Shown piece by piece: positions 26,079 to 34,255 of a stretch of 44,634 bases of DNA. Source of the DNA: Melioribacteraceae bacterium. Its GTDB lineage: Bacteria; Bacteroidota; Ignavibacteria; Ignavibacteriales; Melioribacteraceae. The notes beneath the pieces were generated by a model that saw nothing but the letters and a program-made list of their open reading frames with translations, did not search any database and was not told where the DNA came from. Made by a program: the position numbers and the translations under genes. The stretch spans positions 1 to 44,634 of the forward strand of contig JAGFIY010000158.1 in assembly GCA_024103215.1 (NCBI GenBank). Reading direction: 5' to 3'. Position 1 is the stretch's first letter. The number at the start of each line of letters is the position of its first letter.

Positions 26079-26843
26079 ATGAAATTACAAGATATTGAAA
26101 ATTTTATGTTTCATCTCGCTGTTGAAAGCGGGAAAATCATAAGAAGTCATTTCAGAAAAGATGTAAAAATTGAATCAAAGGATGATAATAGTCCCGTAAC
26201 AATTGTAGATAAAAAAGCAGAAGAAAAAATGCGGGAGATTATTATGAGAGAGTTTCCATCTCACGGGATAATCGGTGAGGAATTTGAAAATCATAATGAA
26301 AACTCTGAATTTGTTTGGGTTCTTGATCCAATTGACGGAACAAAAAGTTTTATTTCAGGAATGATTTCATTTGGAACAATGATTGCGCTCCTTCAAAACC
26401 GCAAACCGCTAGTCGGAGTTATAAATCAACCGGTTATGAGGCAGTTCATTTTCGGTGACGGAAATATTACAAAATTAAACACTCGTCAGGTAAAAATTAG
26501 GGATTGCAATTCAGTGAAAGAAGCAGTTCTACTTACGACAGATCATCTAAACGTGGAAAAATATCAACGAATTGAGCCGTTCGAAAAGTTGATCAGAAAA
26601 GTAAAATTATACCGACAATGGGGCGATTGTTACGGTTACTTGCTGCTTGCAACCGGTTTTGCGGATGTCATGGTTGATCCAATAATGTCTTTTTGGGACA
26701 CACAAGCATTGATTCCAATTATAGCTGGAGCGGGAGGTGTGATCACCGATTATCAAGGAAATGACCCACTTAAAGGAACCAGTATAATTGCCGCAGGGAA
26801 ATCTATTCACGGTGAAATAATAAAACAATTAAACCCAGATTAG
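26079..26843 (+). CDS. Inositol-monophosphatase-family phosphatase, HisN-like
   Basis: A 254-residue lithium-sensitive-type phosphatase. Metal-binding motifs are intact: GEEF (motif A), WVLDPIDGTKSFISG (motif B), and WDTQALIPIIAGAGG near the C-terminus. The FISGMISFGTMIALL and GDCYGYLLLATGFADVMVDP segments are typical of HisN-type histidinol-phosphate phosphatases rather than SuhB. Histidinol phosphate is the likely substrate, but no other histidine genes are here. The stop codon interlocks with the convergent small gene. Confidence 0.85.
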   Translation: MKLQDIENFMFHLAVESGKIIRSHFRKDVKIESKDDNSPVTIVDKKAEEKMREIIMREFPSHGIIGEEFENHNENSEFVWVLDPIDGTKSFISGMISFGTMIALLQNRKPLVGVINQPVMRQFIFGDGNITKLNTRQVKIRDCNSVKEAVLLTTDHLNVEKYQRIEPFEKLIRKVKLYRQWGDCYGYLLLATGFADVMVDPIMSFWDTQALIPIIAGAGGVITDYQGNDPLKGTSIIAAGKSIHGEIIKQLNPD

Positions 26844-27175
26844 CGACTTGCGTCAAGGGTTTTTAGATATCCTTCTTTCACTAATGAATCATAAGATTTA
26901 TAAATCGTTAGCTGAGCAGTATAAGTTCCTGAGTAGCCTTTCGATTCAATAATTACTCCTTCGATAGTTTTATCAATTTTTACTTCGGCAACTAACTCGT
27001 CTTCTGAAATCAATGATTCTTTTAGACTCGATTTTTTCAGCGGGATATTTTCATAAGCCCAATAAATTCCCTTTTTTGCTTTTAAGATAGCTTGATCTAA
27101 AAGTTCATCCGATTTATTTTGGCCAAAAATAATAGAAGGAATAGAAAGAAGAATTATCAAGATTGAAACCTTCAT
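26840..27175 (-). CDS. Small secreted protein of unknown function
   Basis: A 111-residue protein with a signal peptide (VSILIILLSIPSIIFGQ) and a strong ribosome binding site (AGGAGG) before the ATG at 27175. The mature part of about 90 residues is charged, with a predicted helix (KSDELLDQAILKAKKGIYWA) and a strand-rich end (TYTAQLTIYKS). I recognise no family. It is divergent from rpmH, in the place where dnaA/oriC sits in many genomes. Confidence 0.7.
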   Translation of the reverse strand: MKVSILIILLSIPSIIFGQNKSDELLDQAILKAKKGIYWAYENIPLKKSSLKESLISEDELVAEVKIDKTIEGVIIESKGYSGTYTAQLTIYKSYDSLVKEGYLKTLDASR

Positions 27176-27287
27176 TTACACCTCCTGCTTTTATAAGTAC
27201 TGAATAATTTGAACTTAATAAATTTTGAGCAAAATTTAAACCGTTTCACTCTGCTAAGTGAAGTAAAAATAAAGGGTTATAAAAATA

Positions 27288-27318
27288 TTGTAAGTTGTAA
27301 TGGAAATAATTATTTTTG
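27288..27318 (+). promoter_or_regulatory. Putative Bacteroidota-type promoter for rpmH-rnpA
   Basis: TTG at 27288-27290 and TATTTTTG (TAnnTTTG) at 27311-27318 are separated by 20 bases, the spacing of the Bacteroidota primary-sigma promoter. Initiation would fall near 27324, about 30 bases before the rpmH start. No DnaA box of the TTATCCACA type was seen in the 178-base gap. Confidence 0.5.
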
Positions 27319-27353
27319 ATTTCTTTGGAAAATCATAATTAGGTGAATATAAA

Positions 27354-27500
27354 ATGAAACGCACATTTCAACCAAGCAATCGAAAAAGAAAGAATAAACA
27401 CGGTTTTAGAGCAAGAATGGCGACTAAAAACGGAAGAGCGGTTCTCAGCAGAAGAAGAGCTAAAGGAAGAAAAAAATTAACAGTGAGTGATGAAGCTTAG
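27354..27500 (+). CDS. rpmH: Ribosomal protein bL34
   Basis: A 48-residue basic protein, too short for the usual length cut-offs, with the L34 signature [20 protein letters not shown] followed by [20 protein letters not shown]. It is part of the large ribosomal subunit. The stop TAG is two bases before the TTG start of rnpA, the classic rpmH-rnpA pair. Confidence 0.95.
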   Translation: MKRTFQPSNRKRKNKHGFRARMATKNGRAVLSRRRAKGRKKLTVSDEA

Positions 27501-27502
27501 TT

Positions 27503-27901
27503 TTGAAGTCTCAAGGACTTTCGAAAAAGGAAAGAATAAAGAGTAAGAAGGAATTTCAAAGGGTTTACTCTGAAGGAAATACGCTGTTTTCCCCTCGCAA
27601 CTCTATAAAAGCGATTTATTTGATTGTTGACGACAAAAGCAACCCGGGCATACGGGTTGCTTTTGCAGTTCATAAAAAAGCTGGCAAAGCCGTTTGGCGA
27701 AATAGAATGAAAAGACTATTGAGGGAAACTTATAGACTTAATAAAAATCTTGTTCTGCCCAAGGTTGTTGATAGCGGCAAAAGATTATTTCTAGTTTTTT
27801 CTCCGAACTCGTTAAATGAAAAAGATAACAAAAAAATTCATTTAAACGAGGTTATGCCCGAAGTATTAAGTATTCTTAACAAATTAGCGGCTCAATTCTG
27901 A
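27503..27901 (+). CDS. rnpA: Ribonuclease P protein component
   Basis: A 132-residue basic protein subunit of RNase P, which with the catalytic RNA trims tRNA 5' leaders. The RNR motif is intact (KKAGKAVWRNRMKRLLRE), preceded by the N-terminal LSKKERIKSKKEFQRVYSEG that is typical of the family. It starts with TTG immediately after rpmH, implying translational coupling. The RNase P RNA gene is not in this window. Confidence 0.93.
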   Translation: MKSQGLSKKERIKSKKEFQRVYSEGNTLFSPRNSIKAIYLIVDDKSNPGIRVAFAVHKKAGKAVWRNRMKRLLRETYRLNKNLVLPKVVDSGKRLFLVFSPNSLNEKDNKKIHLNEVMPEVLSILNKLAAQF

Positions 27902-27952
27902 TTCAGATATTCATTAATCAGCCGCTCAAATAATTATTGGAAATTATATTTT

Positions 27953-29827
27953 ATGGATCGTAACACAACCGTTGCTTTTGTTCTAATCGGACTTATACTA
28001 GTAGTTTGGCTTTATATTAATTCCCCTGAACCGCAGCCGCAAACCCCAAAATCCGCATCAGATACAACCCTTGTACAAGATGATGTTCCTTCTGCAGCCG
28101 TTGATACACAATCCGCAAAAATTAAGGAAGAAGTCCCTCCCGCAATTGATTCGCTTTTAATTTCGGATTCAGATAAAGAAGAAAGAATAATTACAGTTGA
28201 AAACGATGATGTAGTTCTCGAATTAACAACCAAAGGCGCACGGATAAAAAAGTATTTCCTAAAGGAATACAAAATGTGGTACGCCATAAACGATAACGGC
28301 GAGGGCGATTTTTATAAAAATCATGTTCAGTTGGTTAATTATTCAAAAGAAGGCGGAGATCTTAATATTGTTTTTGTTACTAAAACAGGGCAACTTCTTA
28401 ATACTTCAAAGCTCGACTTCACAACCGACGCGGATGATTTTAAGTATACAGTCCCTGCCGGGGATTCACTTGAGCTGGCTTTTGAATATAAAATGCCTGA
28501 AGATAGAACCATCAGAAAAGTTTTCAAATTTTATGGATCAAACTTTGTAAGCAAACTTGATATCGAACTTCTTAACTTTAATGATTTTATTAGCAGTTAC
28601 CGCTACGACGTTATTTGGGCAAATGGAATTAACTTTGTCGAAAAAAATTCCGTTGACGAAAGCACCTATTCAAACGCAAGCGCATATACCGGAGACGAAC
28701 AGGTTGTTGTTGACGCATCTTCCGCGGGCGAAAAAGTAAGCAAAGACTTAAATGGAAGAATAGATTGGATATCCTTACGTAATAAATATTTCGGTATTAT
28801 TATCTCACCGGACAATCCAGATAGCGACGGCGGTGCTTATTTTGAGGGTCATAAAACTCAAGCTCCTAATCTTGACGAAAGAGAATTTTACAGCGCGAGT
28901 TTGAAAATTCCTTTTCAGGATTCGAAGTTCCAGAAAAATTCTTTTGAACTTTATATCGGGCCATTGATTTATGATAATCTGAAATCGTTTGGACGAGGTT
29001 ATGAGTCCGCATTCGACTTCGGAAGTTTTTTCGGGATGAAATTTATTACTCGCCCGATTTCTGAATATATTCTTCTGCCGCTTTTTACTTTTCTGCATAA
29101 GTTTATTCCCAACTATGGTTTTGTAATTATCCTCTTTTCGATTATCATCAAATTTGCTCTCTATCCTCTAACAAAGCAAAGCTACAAATCGATGAAGCGT
29201 ATGCAGCTCCTTCAGCCGAAAATTGCGGAGTTAAAGGAAAAGCACAAGGATGATCCGCAGAAAGTTCAAAAAGAAACGATGAAGCTCTATCAAACTTATG
29301 GCATTAATCCTGCTGGAGGCTGTTTGCCAACATTGCTTCAGATGCCGATTCTATTTGCATTGTTTACATTCTTTAATGTGACTGTTGAACTTCGTCAGGA
29401 ACCTTTTATTTTCTGGATTACAAATCTTTCTGCTCCGGATGTTATTTTTAAACTTCCATTCACAGTTCCATTGTTCGGAATTACGCATATAACGGGTCTG
29501 GCTCCATTGCTGGGAATTACTATGTTTCTTCAGCAAAAAATGACAATGAAAGATCCTAGTCAGAAAATGCTTGTTTACTTGATGCCGATTATGTTCACAC
29601 TCATGTTCATGAACTTTGCTTCCGGGCTTAACCTATATTACTTTTTGTTTAACTTATTCTCAATTGCTCAGCAGAATTTAATTAACAAAAACAAATCGGA
29701 TATGGAATTAAAACCTGTTGATAAAAAGGGAAAGAAAAAAGGCGGAGGATTTATGGCAAGAATGATGGAAGCCGCCGAGAAACAGGCAAAGGCTCAAAAA
29801 GAATCTCAGAAAAAAGGTAGAAGATAA
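27953..29827 (+). CDS. yidC: Membrane protein insertase YidC
   Basis: A 624-residue insertase with the Gram-negative layout: an N-terminal membrane anchor (residues ~6-22), a large periplasmic beta domain (~60-340), then the conserved Oxa1/YidC core (FIPNYGFVIILFSIIIKFAL, MKRMQLLQPKIAELKEKHKD, INPAGGCLPTLLQMPILFAL), and a lysine-rich C-terminal tail that touches the ribosome. It follows rnpA by 51 bases; the yidD gene usually found between them is missing. An intrinsic terminator follows. Confidence 0.95.
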   Translation: MDRNTTVAFVLIGLILVVWLYINSPEPQPQTPKSASDTTLVQDDVPSAAVDTQSAKIKEEVPPAIDSLLISDSDKEERIITVENDDVVLELTTKGARIKKYFLKEYKMWYAINDNGEGDFYKNHVQLVNYSKEGGDLNIVFVTKTGQLLNTSKLDFTTDADDFKYTVPAGDSLELAFEYKMPEDRTIRKVFKFYGSNFVSKLDIELLNFNDFISSYRYDVIWANGINFVEKNSVDESTYSNASAYTGDEQVVVDASSAGEKVSKDLNGRIDWISLRNKYFGIIISPDNPDSDGGAYFEGHKTQAPNLDEREFYSASLKIPFQDSKFQKNSFELYIGPLIYDNLKSFGRGYESAFDFGSFFGMKFITRPISEYILLPLFTFLHKFIPNYGFVIILFSIIIKFALYPLTKQSYKSMKRMQLLQPKIAELKEKHKDDPQKVQKETMKLYQTYGINPAGGCLPTLLQMPILFALFTFFNVTVELRQEPFIFWITNLSAPDVIFKLPFTVPLFGITHITGLAPLLGITMFLQQKMTMKDPSQKMLVYLMPIMFTLMFMNFASGLNLYYFLFNLFSIAQQNLINKNKSDMELKPVDKKGKKKGGGFMARMMEAAEKQAKAQKESQKKGRR

Positions 29828-29848
29828 TAGCCGTAACAATTATTATTT

Positions 29849-29882
29849 TAAAACCCAATCAATATGGTTGGGTTTTCTTTTT
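29849..29882 (+). terminator. Intrinsic terminator after yidC
   Basis: An 11-pair stem (AAAACCCAATC with GGTTGGGTTTT, one G-U pair) closes the loop AATAT and is followed by CTTTTTT. It ends only six bases before the start codon of the next gene. Confidence 0.85.
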
Positions 29883-29888
29883 TGAACT

Positions 29889-32588
29889 ATGAAAAAACTA
29901 ATCTACACGGTTTTAATATTTTCCTATTCGCTTATTTTTTCACAAGCAACGGATACTCTTAATTTAAATCTTATCGAGAAAAATTATCCTTTCAATCTGA
30001 CAGCAAAAGAACCGGCAAAATTAAAGAACATTGCACTGGCATTAAGCGGAGGAGGTTCAAGAGGTTTAACACATATCGGTGTTATGAAAGCACTTCTTGA
30101 AGAAGGAATAGATTTTGATTTGATTGTCGGCACAAGCATGGGAAGCATTGTCGGCGGACTTCTTGCTTCAGGTTATTCGATTAGTGAAATAGAATCTATT
30201 GCCGTTCACACAGACTGGAATGAATTTTTCACTTCTGTAAAAAGACCCAGACAGGATCTGTTCATTGATCAGAAAATTACTGAAGACAGATCATTGGTAA
30301 CATTAAAAATGGACGGATTAACTCCGGTAATACCGACATCTATCAGCTCAGGGGAAAGAGTTACAAATTTTCTTAATATCCTATCACTGAATGCCCCTCT
30401 CAACGATATTACAGATTTTGATGATTACCTTATAAGATTTCGTGCAGTAGCAACTAATTTAACCAACGGTGAACCTGTTGTTTTAAAAAATAATTCCTTA
30501 AGTCTTGCAATGCGTTCGAGTTCAAGTGTTTCATTTTTGCTTCCACCGGTTCAGTTGGATTCATTAATTCTTGTTGATGGTGGATTGGTCGCAAATATTC
30601 CCACCGAAATTGCGAATGATATTTTTGATGGACCAATAGTAGCTGTTGATGCAACAAGCCCCCTAAAAACTCCTGAAGAACTGCTTTTCCCTTGGGATGT
30701 CGCGGATCAGGTTGTTACAATTCCAATGAAAATTATCAGCGAACAACAGTTAAATCTTGCTGATATTGCAGTGGTTCCGAACTTATCCGGAATTGAGAAT
30801 ACCGACTTTTCGCGCATTGAAGAGTTAATTAAACAAGGTTATTCTGCTGGTAAATCTGCAATTGATTCGATAATTAAAATTGTGAGAAATAATTACTTTG
30901 CTTCAGTAGAAAATGAAAAGTTTTACACAAATATTTCTTTAAAAGAGAATGCGTCTGAAACTGAAGTACAGTTGTTTAATTTGTTGACAAATACAAATCG
31001 TGTATCATCGAAAGAGATTGAATTCGGACTTGCTAAAATTTATAAGTGCGGCGATTTTGAAGAATTATCAGCTGTTATTACAGACAGCGAGAATAAATCT
31101 TTTATTGAAATCATCGAAAAGAAAAATCCGCTTATAAAAAAGCTTACAGTTTTGAGCCATCCGGGATTTGAAAGAATTTGCTCTGTTGAGGATGAAAAAG
31201 AGTTAATAAACAAACCATATAACTCAAAACGAATAATGAATTTTATTCTATCAGTTTTAAGACAGTGCAGAAAAAAAGGTAATTCGTTAACGAGATTTCT
31301 TGGAAGCGCTTTTTCGATACAATCGGGTGAATTGACACTTAATTTTTCTGAAGCAAGAATAAGCGGAATAGAAGTAACCGGAAATGTTAGAACCGAAACT
31401 CAAATTATAACTCGCGAATTCCCGAACGTTGTTGACAATCCTTTTTCGCTCGAAAGGATTGAGGAAGGTCTCCGAAATTTAAACTCAACCAATTTGTTCA
31501 ATTTAATTGAAGCCGAAATTAAAATTGCGCCGGATGGCTCTAACGTTCTGGTAATTAATGTTGACGAAAAAACAACAAGTGTACTTCGGTTGGGATTAAG
31601 AGTGGATAACGAGTATTTAACGCAGCTTTATGTTGATATACGAGAAGAAAATCTTTTAGGTTCAGCAATTGATCTAGGACTTATTATATCCGGTGGAACA
31701 AGATCAAGAAACTTTATTCTTGAGAATAGATCGAATAGATTATTTAATACCTATTTAACTTATAATCTTAAAGCTTATTATCAATTTAATGATGTAAATA
31801 GATTTGATTATGATTCGATAGGAAGTTCTACAAGATATGAAAGAAGCAAAATAGCAGAATATAGACAAATCGGTTATGGATTTTCCGCGGGGATAGGAAC
31901 TCAAGTTAAAAGATATGCGAATTTAATAGCCGAAGGAAAATACGAAATTAACGAAGTAAAAAATCTTAGAGATTTTCCGGATAAAGAAACTTATAAAGAC
32001 AAAATTGTAAGTCTTAAATTGAAGTTGTTGATCGATACTCAGGACCGTTATCCGTACCCTCAGTCAGGTTTTTATCTCAATTCTTTTTACGAAACTTCCC
32101 AAACGATTCTAGGTGGGGATATTTCCTTTGTTAAATTTTTGGCTGATTACAAAAGCTATTTTAGCTTCAGCAGTGTTGGTAATCTTTATCTAAGATTCCG
32201 CTTTGGATTTGGTGACCATACGCTTCCGCTTAGCCAGCAGTTCAGCCTGGGCGGACAAAATAATTTTTTTGGAATGCGCAATGATGAATTCCGAGGAAGG
32301 CAGATTTTTAGTTCTTCAATCGGTTACAGACATAAAATTCCTTTCAACATTTTTTTTCCGGCTTATATTAAATTCCGCTATGATATTGGATCAATTTGGG
32401 CAAACAGAGAAGACATTCGATTCAAAGATTTGAGACATGGTCTTGGAGCAACTCTTTCGATTGATTCACCGTTGGGGCCTGCTGATTTTTCAGTCGGTAA
32501 AAGTGTGGAGGTGGATTATTCTTCCGGGATCACAAAATTAATTAAAGGTCCTCTGTTTTTTTACTTCTCAATTGGATATGAATTTTGA
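29889..32588 (+). CDS. Patatin-like phospholipase fused to POTRA domains and an Omp85-type barrel
   Basis: An 899-residue outer-membrane protein with a signal peptide (residues 1-~19). A patatin domain (~46-320) has the oxyanion loop GGGSRG (54-59), nucleophile Ser83 in GTSMG and the dyad Asp230 in VDGGLVANIP. About three POTRA-like repeats follow (~350-565, the last ISGIEVTGNVRTETQIITRE), then a 16-strand-type beta-barrel with FSLGGQNNFFGMRNDEFRGR and a final aromatic residue as beta-signal. The architecture resembles PlpD (type Vd autotransporter) and related Bacteroidota proteins. The lipase domain would be surface-exposed or periplasmic and act on phospholipids. Confidence 0.9.
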   Translation: MKKLIYTVLIFSYSLIFSQATDTLNLNLIEKNYPFNLTAKEPAKLKNIALALSGGGSRGLTHIGVMKALLEEGIDFDLIVGTSMGSIVGGLLASGYSISEIESIAVHTDWNEFFTSVKRPRQDLFIDQKITEDRSLVTLKMDGLTPVIPTSISSGERVTNFLNILSLNAPLNDITDFDDYLIRFRAVATNLTNGEPVVLKNNSLSLAMRSSSSVSFLLPPVQLDSLILVDGGLVANIPTEIANDIFDGPIVAVDATSPLKTPEELLFPWDVADQVVTIPMKIISEQQLNLADIAVVPNLSGIENTDFSRIEELIKQGYSAGKSAIDSIIKIVRNNYFASVENEKFYTNISLKENASETEVQLFNLLTNTNRVSSKEIEFGLAKIYKCGDFEELSAVITDSENKSFIEIIEKKNPLIKKLTVLSHPGFERICSVEDEKELINKPYNSKRIMNFILSVLRQCRKKGNSLTRFLGSAFSIQSGELTLNFSEARISGIEVTGNVRTETQIITREFPNVVDNPFSLERIEEGLRNLNSTNLFNLIEAEIKIAPDGSNVLVINVDEKTTSVLRLGLRVDNEYLTQLYVDIREENLLGSAIDLGLIISGGTRSRNFILENRSNRLFNTYLTYNLKAYYQFNDVNRFDYDSIGSSTRYERSKIAEYRQIGYGFSAGIGTQVKRYANLIAEGKYEINEVKNLRDFPDKETYKDKIVSLKLKLLIDTQDRYPYPQSGFYLNSFYETSQTILGGDISFVKFLADYKSYFSFSSVGNLYLRFRFGFGDHTLPLSQQFSLGGQNNFFGMRNDEFRGRQIFSSSIGYRHKIPFNIFFPAYIKFRYDIGSIWANREDIRFKDLRHGLGATLSIDSPLGPADFSVGKSVEVDYSSGITKLIKGPLFFYFSIGYEF

Positions 32589-32591
32589 TTA

Positions 32592-33134
32592 CTATGTGCT
32601 TTCTTCTTTTAATGCTTTTGCGGCGAGAATTTTATATTTCTTAGCTGAGGAGTCATCATTAAGTTTTGAATATAATCCTGCAAGTCTGTAAAATATTTTA
32701 CTTCGTTTTTTTACTTGAGTAAGATTGTTAGTTACATAATCTAAAATCGTTTGATTATATCCTACCTCAAAATCAAAATTATATAAATCCAGAAGTCTAA
32801 TTAGCGGAAGAAAACTATTTGGTTTTTCTTTGTTTGCCTTTTTGTAGTAATCAACTGCGCTTTCGATGCAATTTTTTCGTTGATCGCCGGTTTCAAAAAT
32901 TTCCGCACTCCACATAAAGAAATCATAAGAAGTGTCCTTGAATTCCGACGAGAGTTTTTCGGTGTACATTTTTAATTCATCTGTTGAAAGTGCAGGATTA
33001 GCTAAGAAAATTTTATAAAGATCGGGATTTTTTATTTTCTTTTTAAGAGCTGACTGAAAACCGTCGAAAAGTTCATCGGATGAACGGGCATTTCTAAAAA
33101 TTTTTTCCAGCTCGTTGGCGGAAAAATCTTCCAT
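32592..33134 (-). CDS. TPR-like helical protein of unknown function
   Basis: A 180-residue, all-helical soluble protein. The centre and C-terminus look like degenerate TPR units (AVDYYKKANKEKPNSFLPLI, FYRLAGLYSKLNDDSSAKKY), which serve in protein contacts. No signal peptide or catalytic motif is seen. It begins 8 bases after the stop of the PD-(D/E)XK-like gene and is probably cotranscribed with it; its stop is three bases from the end of the patatin gene on the other strand. Confidence 0.65.
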   Translation of the reverse strand: MEDFSANELEKIFRNARSSDELFDGFQSALKKKIKNPDLYKIFLANPALSTDELKMYTEKLSSEFKDTSYDFFMWSAEIFETGDQRKNCIESAVDYYKKANKEKPNSFLPLIRLLDLYNFDFEVGYNQTILDYVTNNLTQVKKRSKIFYRLAGLYSKLNDDSSAKKYKILAAKALKEEST

Positions 33135-33142
33135 TATGCTCC

Positions 33143-33640
33143 CTAATATTTAACTAAGTAATCCAGCAGGTTTGCTTTAGTAAACTCGGGCAGATCTCGG
33201 TTGAACTCAACCGTTTTATTTTTATCCCATTGTCTGCCGGAAGATTCAATGTAAGAATGCTTTTTCAAAAAGGCAAACCTTCTTTCTTTCAAAATGTTGT
33301 TTTCATCAAAAACGAAAAAAGTAATTATTACGTGCAGGCTGTATTTTTCGCTCCACTTTTCATATGCGTCTATTGCTCTTTTATTGACAATCCAAAGTGA
33401 TTTTCTCTTTCCCTTCCAGTCGAGCAGAACCGATTTCCCTCTATAATTAATAATGACATCAGGTTTATCTTTTCCCTTTTCCCAAACTTTTTCGAAGCGT
33501 TTATCGTCACCGAAATTCTTAAAATCTATTCCCCATTGAGTAAGAAGATTTTTTCCGGAGTATTCCGCAAGGTCGTGAAGTTTATAATTTTTTCTGAAAT
33601 CCTGGGTTGTTTTGGCAGGATTAAAATCAAGTTTTTTCAT
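33143..33640 (-). CDS. PD-(D/E)XK nuclease-fold-like protein
   Basis: A 165-residue protein with a recognisable core for this fold: KPDVIINYRGKSVLLDWKGK, in which Asp of PD and the later D-x-K (LLDWKGK) sit on consecutive strands, followed by a helix (NKRAIDAYEKWSEKY) and a strand (LHVIITFFVFDE). Upstream is a helix with the Lys/Glu-rich WEKGKDK. It has no DNA-recognition domain. It may be a nuclease, or an inactive member. The gene is divergent from the sigma factor gene, 78 bases away, and likely in one transcript with the TPR-like gene. Confidence 0.6.
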   Translation of the reverse strand: MKKLDFNPAKTTQDFRKNYKLHDLAEYSGKNLLTQWGIDFKNFGDDKRFEKVWEKGKDKPDVIINYRGKSVLLDWKGKRKSLWIVNKRAIDAYEKWSEKYSLHVIITFFVFDENNILKERRFAFLKKHSYIESSGRQWDKNKTVEFNRDLPEFTKANLLDYLVKY

Positions 33641-33718
33641 TTTTTAACAAGAATTTTTTCAAACATAACATTATTTGTAACAATTCTCCCTGTTGTTTCG
33701 TCTTTACTAGTGAGAATT

Positions 33719-34255
33719 ATGAGCATCAAGGATACAAAATATCAATTTCTGATCAAGCAGTACAAACATAATATTTATAGTTATGCATTGTATATGCTTA
33801 AGAATAAGATGGATGCGGATGACGTTACGCAAGAAGTTTTTATCCGCATTTGGCAGAACATAGGTTCTTTTAACATACTGGCAGCAAAAACATGGATTCT
33901 CAAAACAACTCATAACTTATGCATTGATTATCTAAGGAAAAGGACTTCGGCAATGTCAAAAGAATTATCAATCGATGATGAGCTTGAGAATTTTATTTCG
34001 ACTGATAAGAGCGAGCATAATCCGTATTTAACAACTCATGTAAAAATGATGAGCAATAAAATTAAAGATACTGTAAAAGAATTACCTGAGAACTTAAGAA
34101 GTGTATTTATTCTTTATGAAATTCACGGATATAAATATAAAGAAATAAGCAGCGCATTGAATATTCCAATAAACAGCGTAAAAGTTTATCTGTTGAGAGC
34201 AAGAAAAAAATTGCAAGAGGCGATGAAAAATTATGAACTACAAGAATTTGTCTGA
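33719..34255 (+). CDS. ECF-type RNA polymerase sigma factor
   Basis: A 178-residue sigma-70-family regulator. The ATG at 33719 is used; an open frame extends 61 codons upstream but runs into the divergent gene and lacks family similarity. Region 2 is present (ALYMLKNKMDADDVTQEVFI, then RIWQNIGS), as is region 4 with a helix-turn-helix (LPENLRSVFILYEIHGYKYK, EISSALNIPINSVKVYLLRA). It recruits polymerase to a specific set of promoters and is probably held inactive by the membrane protein encoded by the next gene, whose start overlaps it by 23 bases. Confidence 0.92.
   Translation: MSIKDTKYQFLIKQYKHNIYSYALYMLKNKMDADDVTQEVFIRIWQNIGSFNILAAKTWILKTTHNLCIDYLRKRTSAMSKELSIDDELENFISTDKSEHNPYLTTHVKMMSNKIKDTVKELPENLRSVFILYEIHGYKYKEISSALNIPINSVKVYLLRARKKLQEAMKNYELQEFV

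Noticed and set aside
27176..27353. Possible replication origin upstream of rpmH
   Set aside because: No DnaA boxes or AT-repeat cluster could be seen; only a promoter-like pair was found.
33536..33718. A 61-codon N-terminal extension of the sigma factor
   Set aside because: It overlaps the divergent gene, is hydrophobic noise, and region 2 of the sigma factor starts right after the ATG at 33719.
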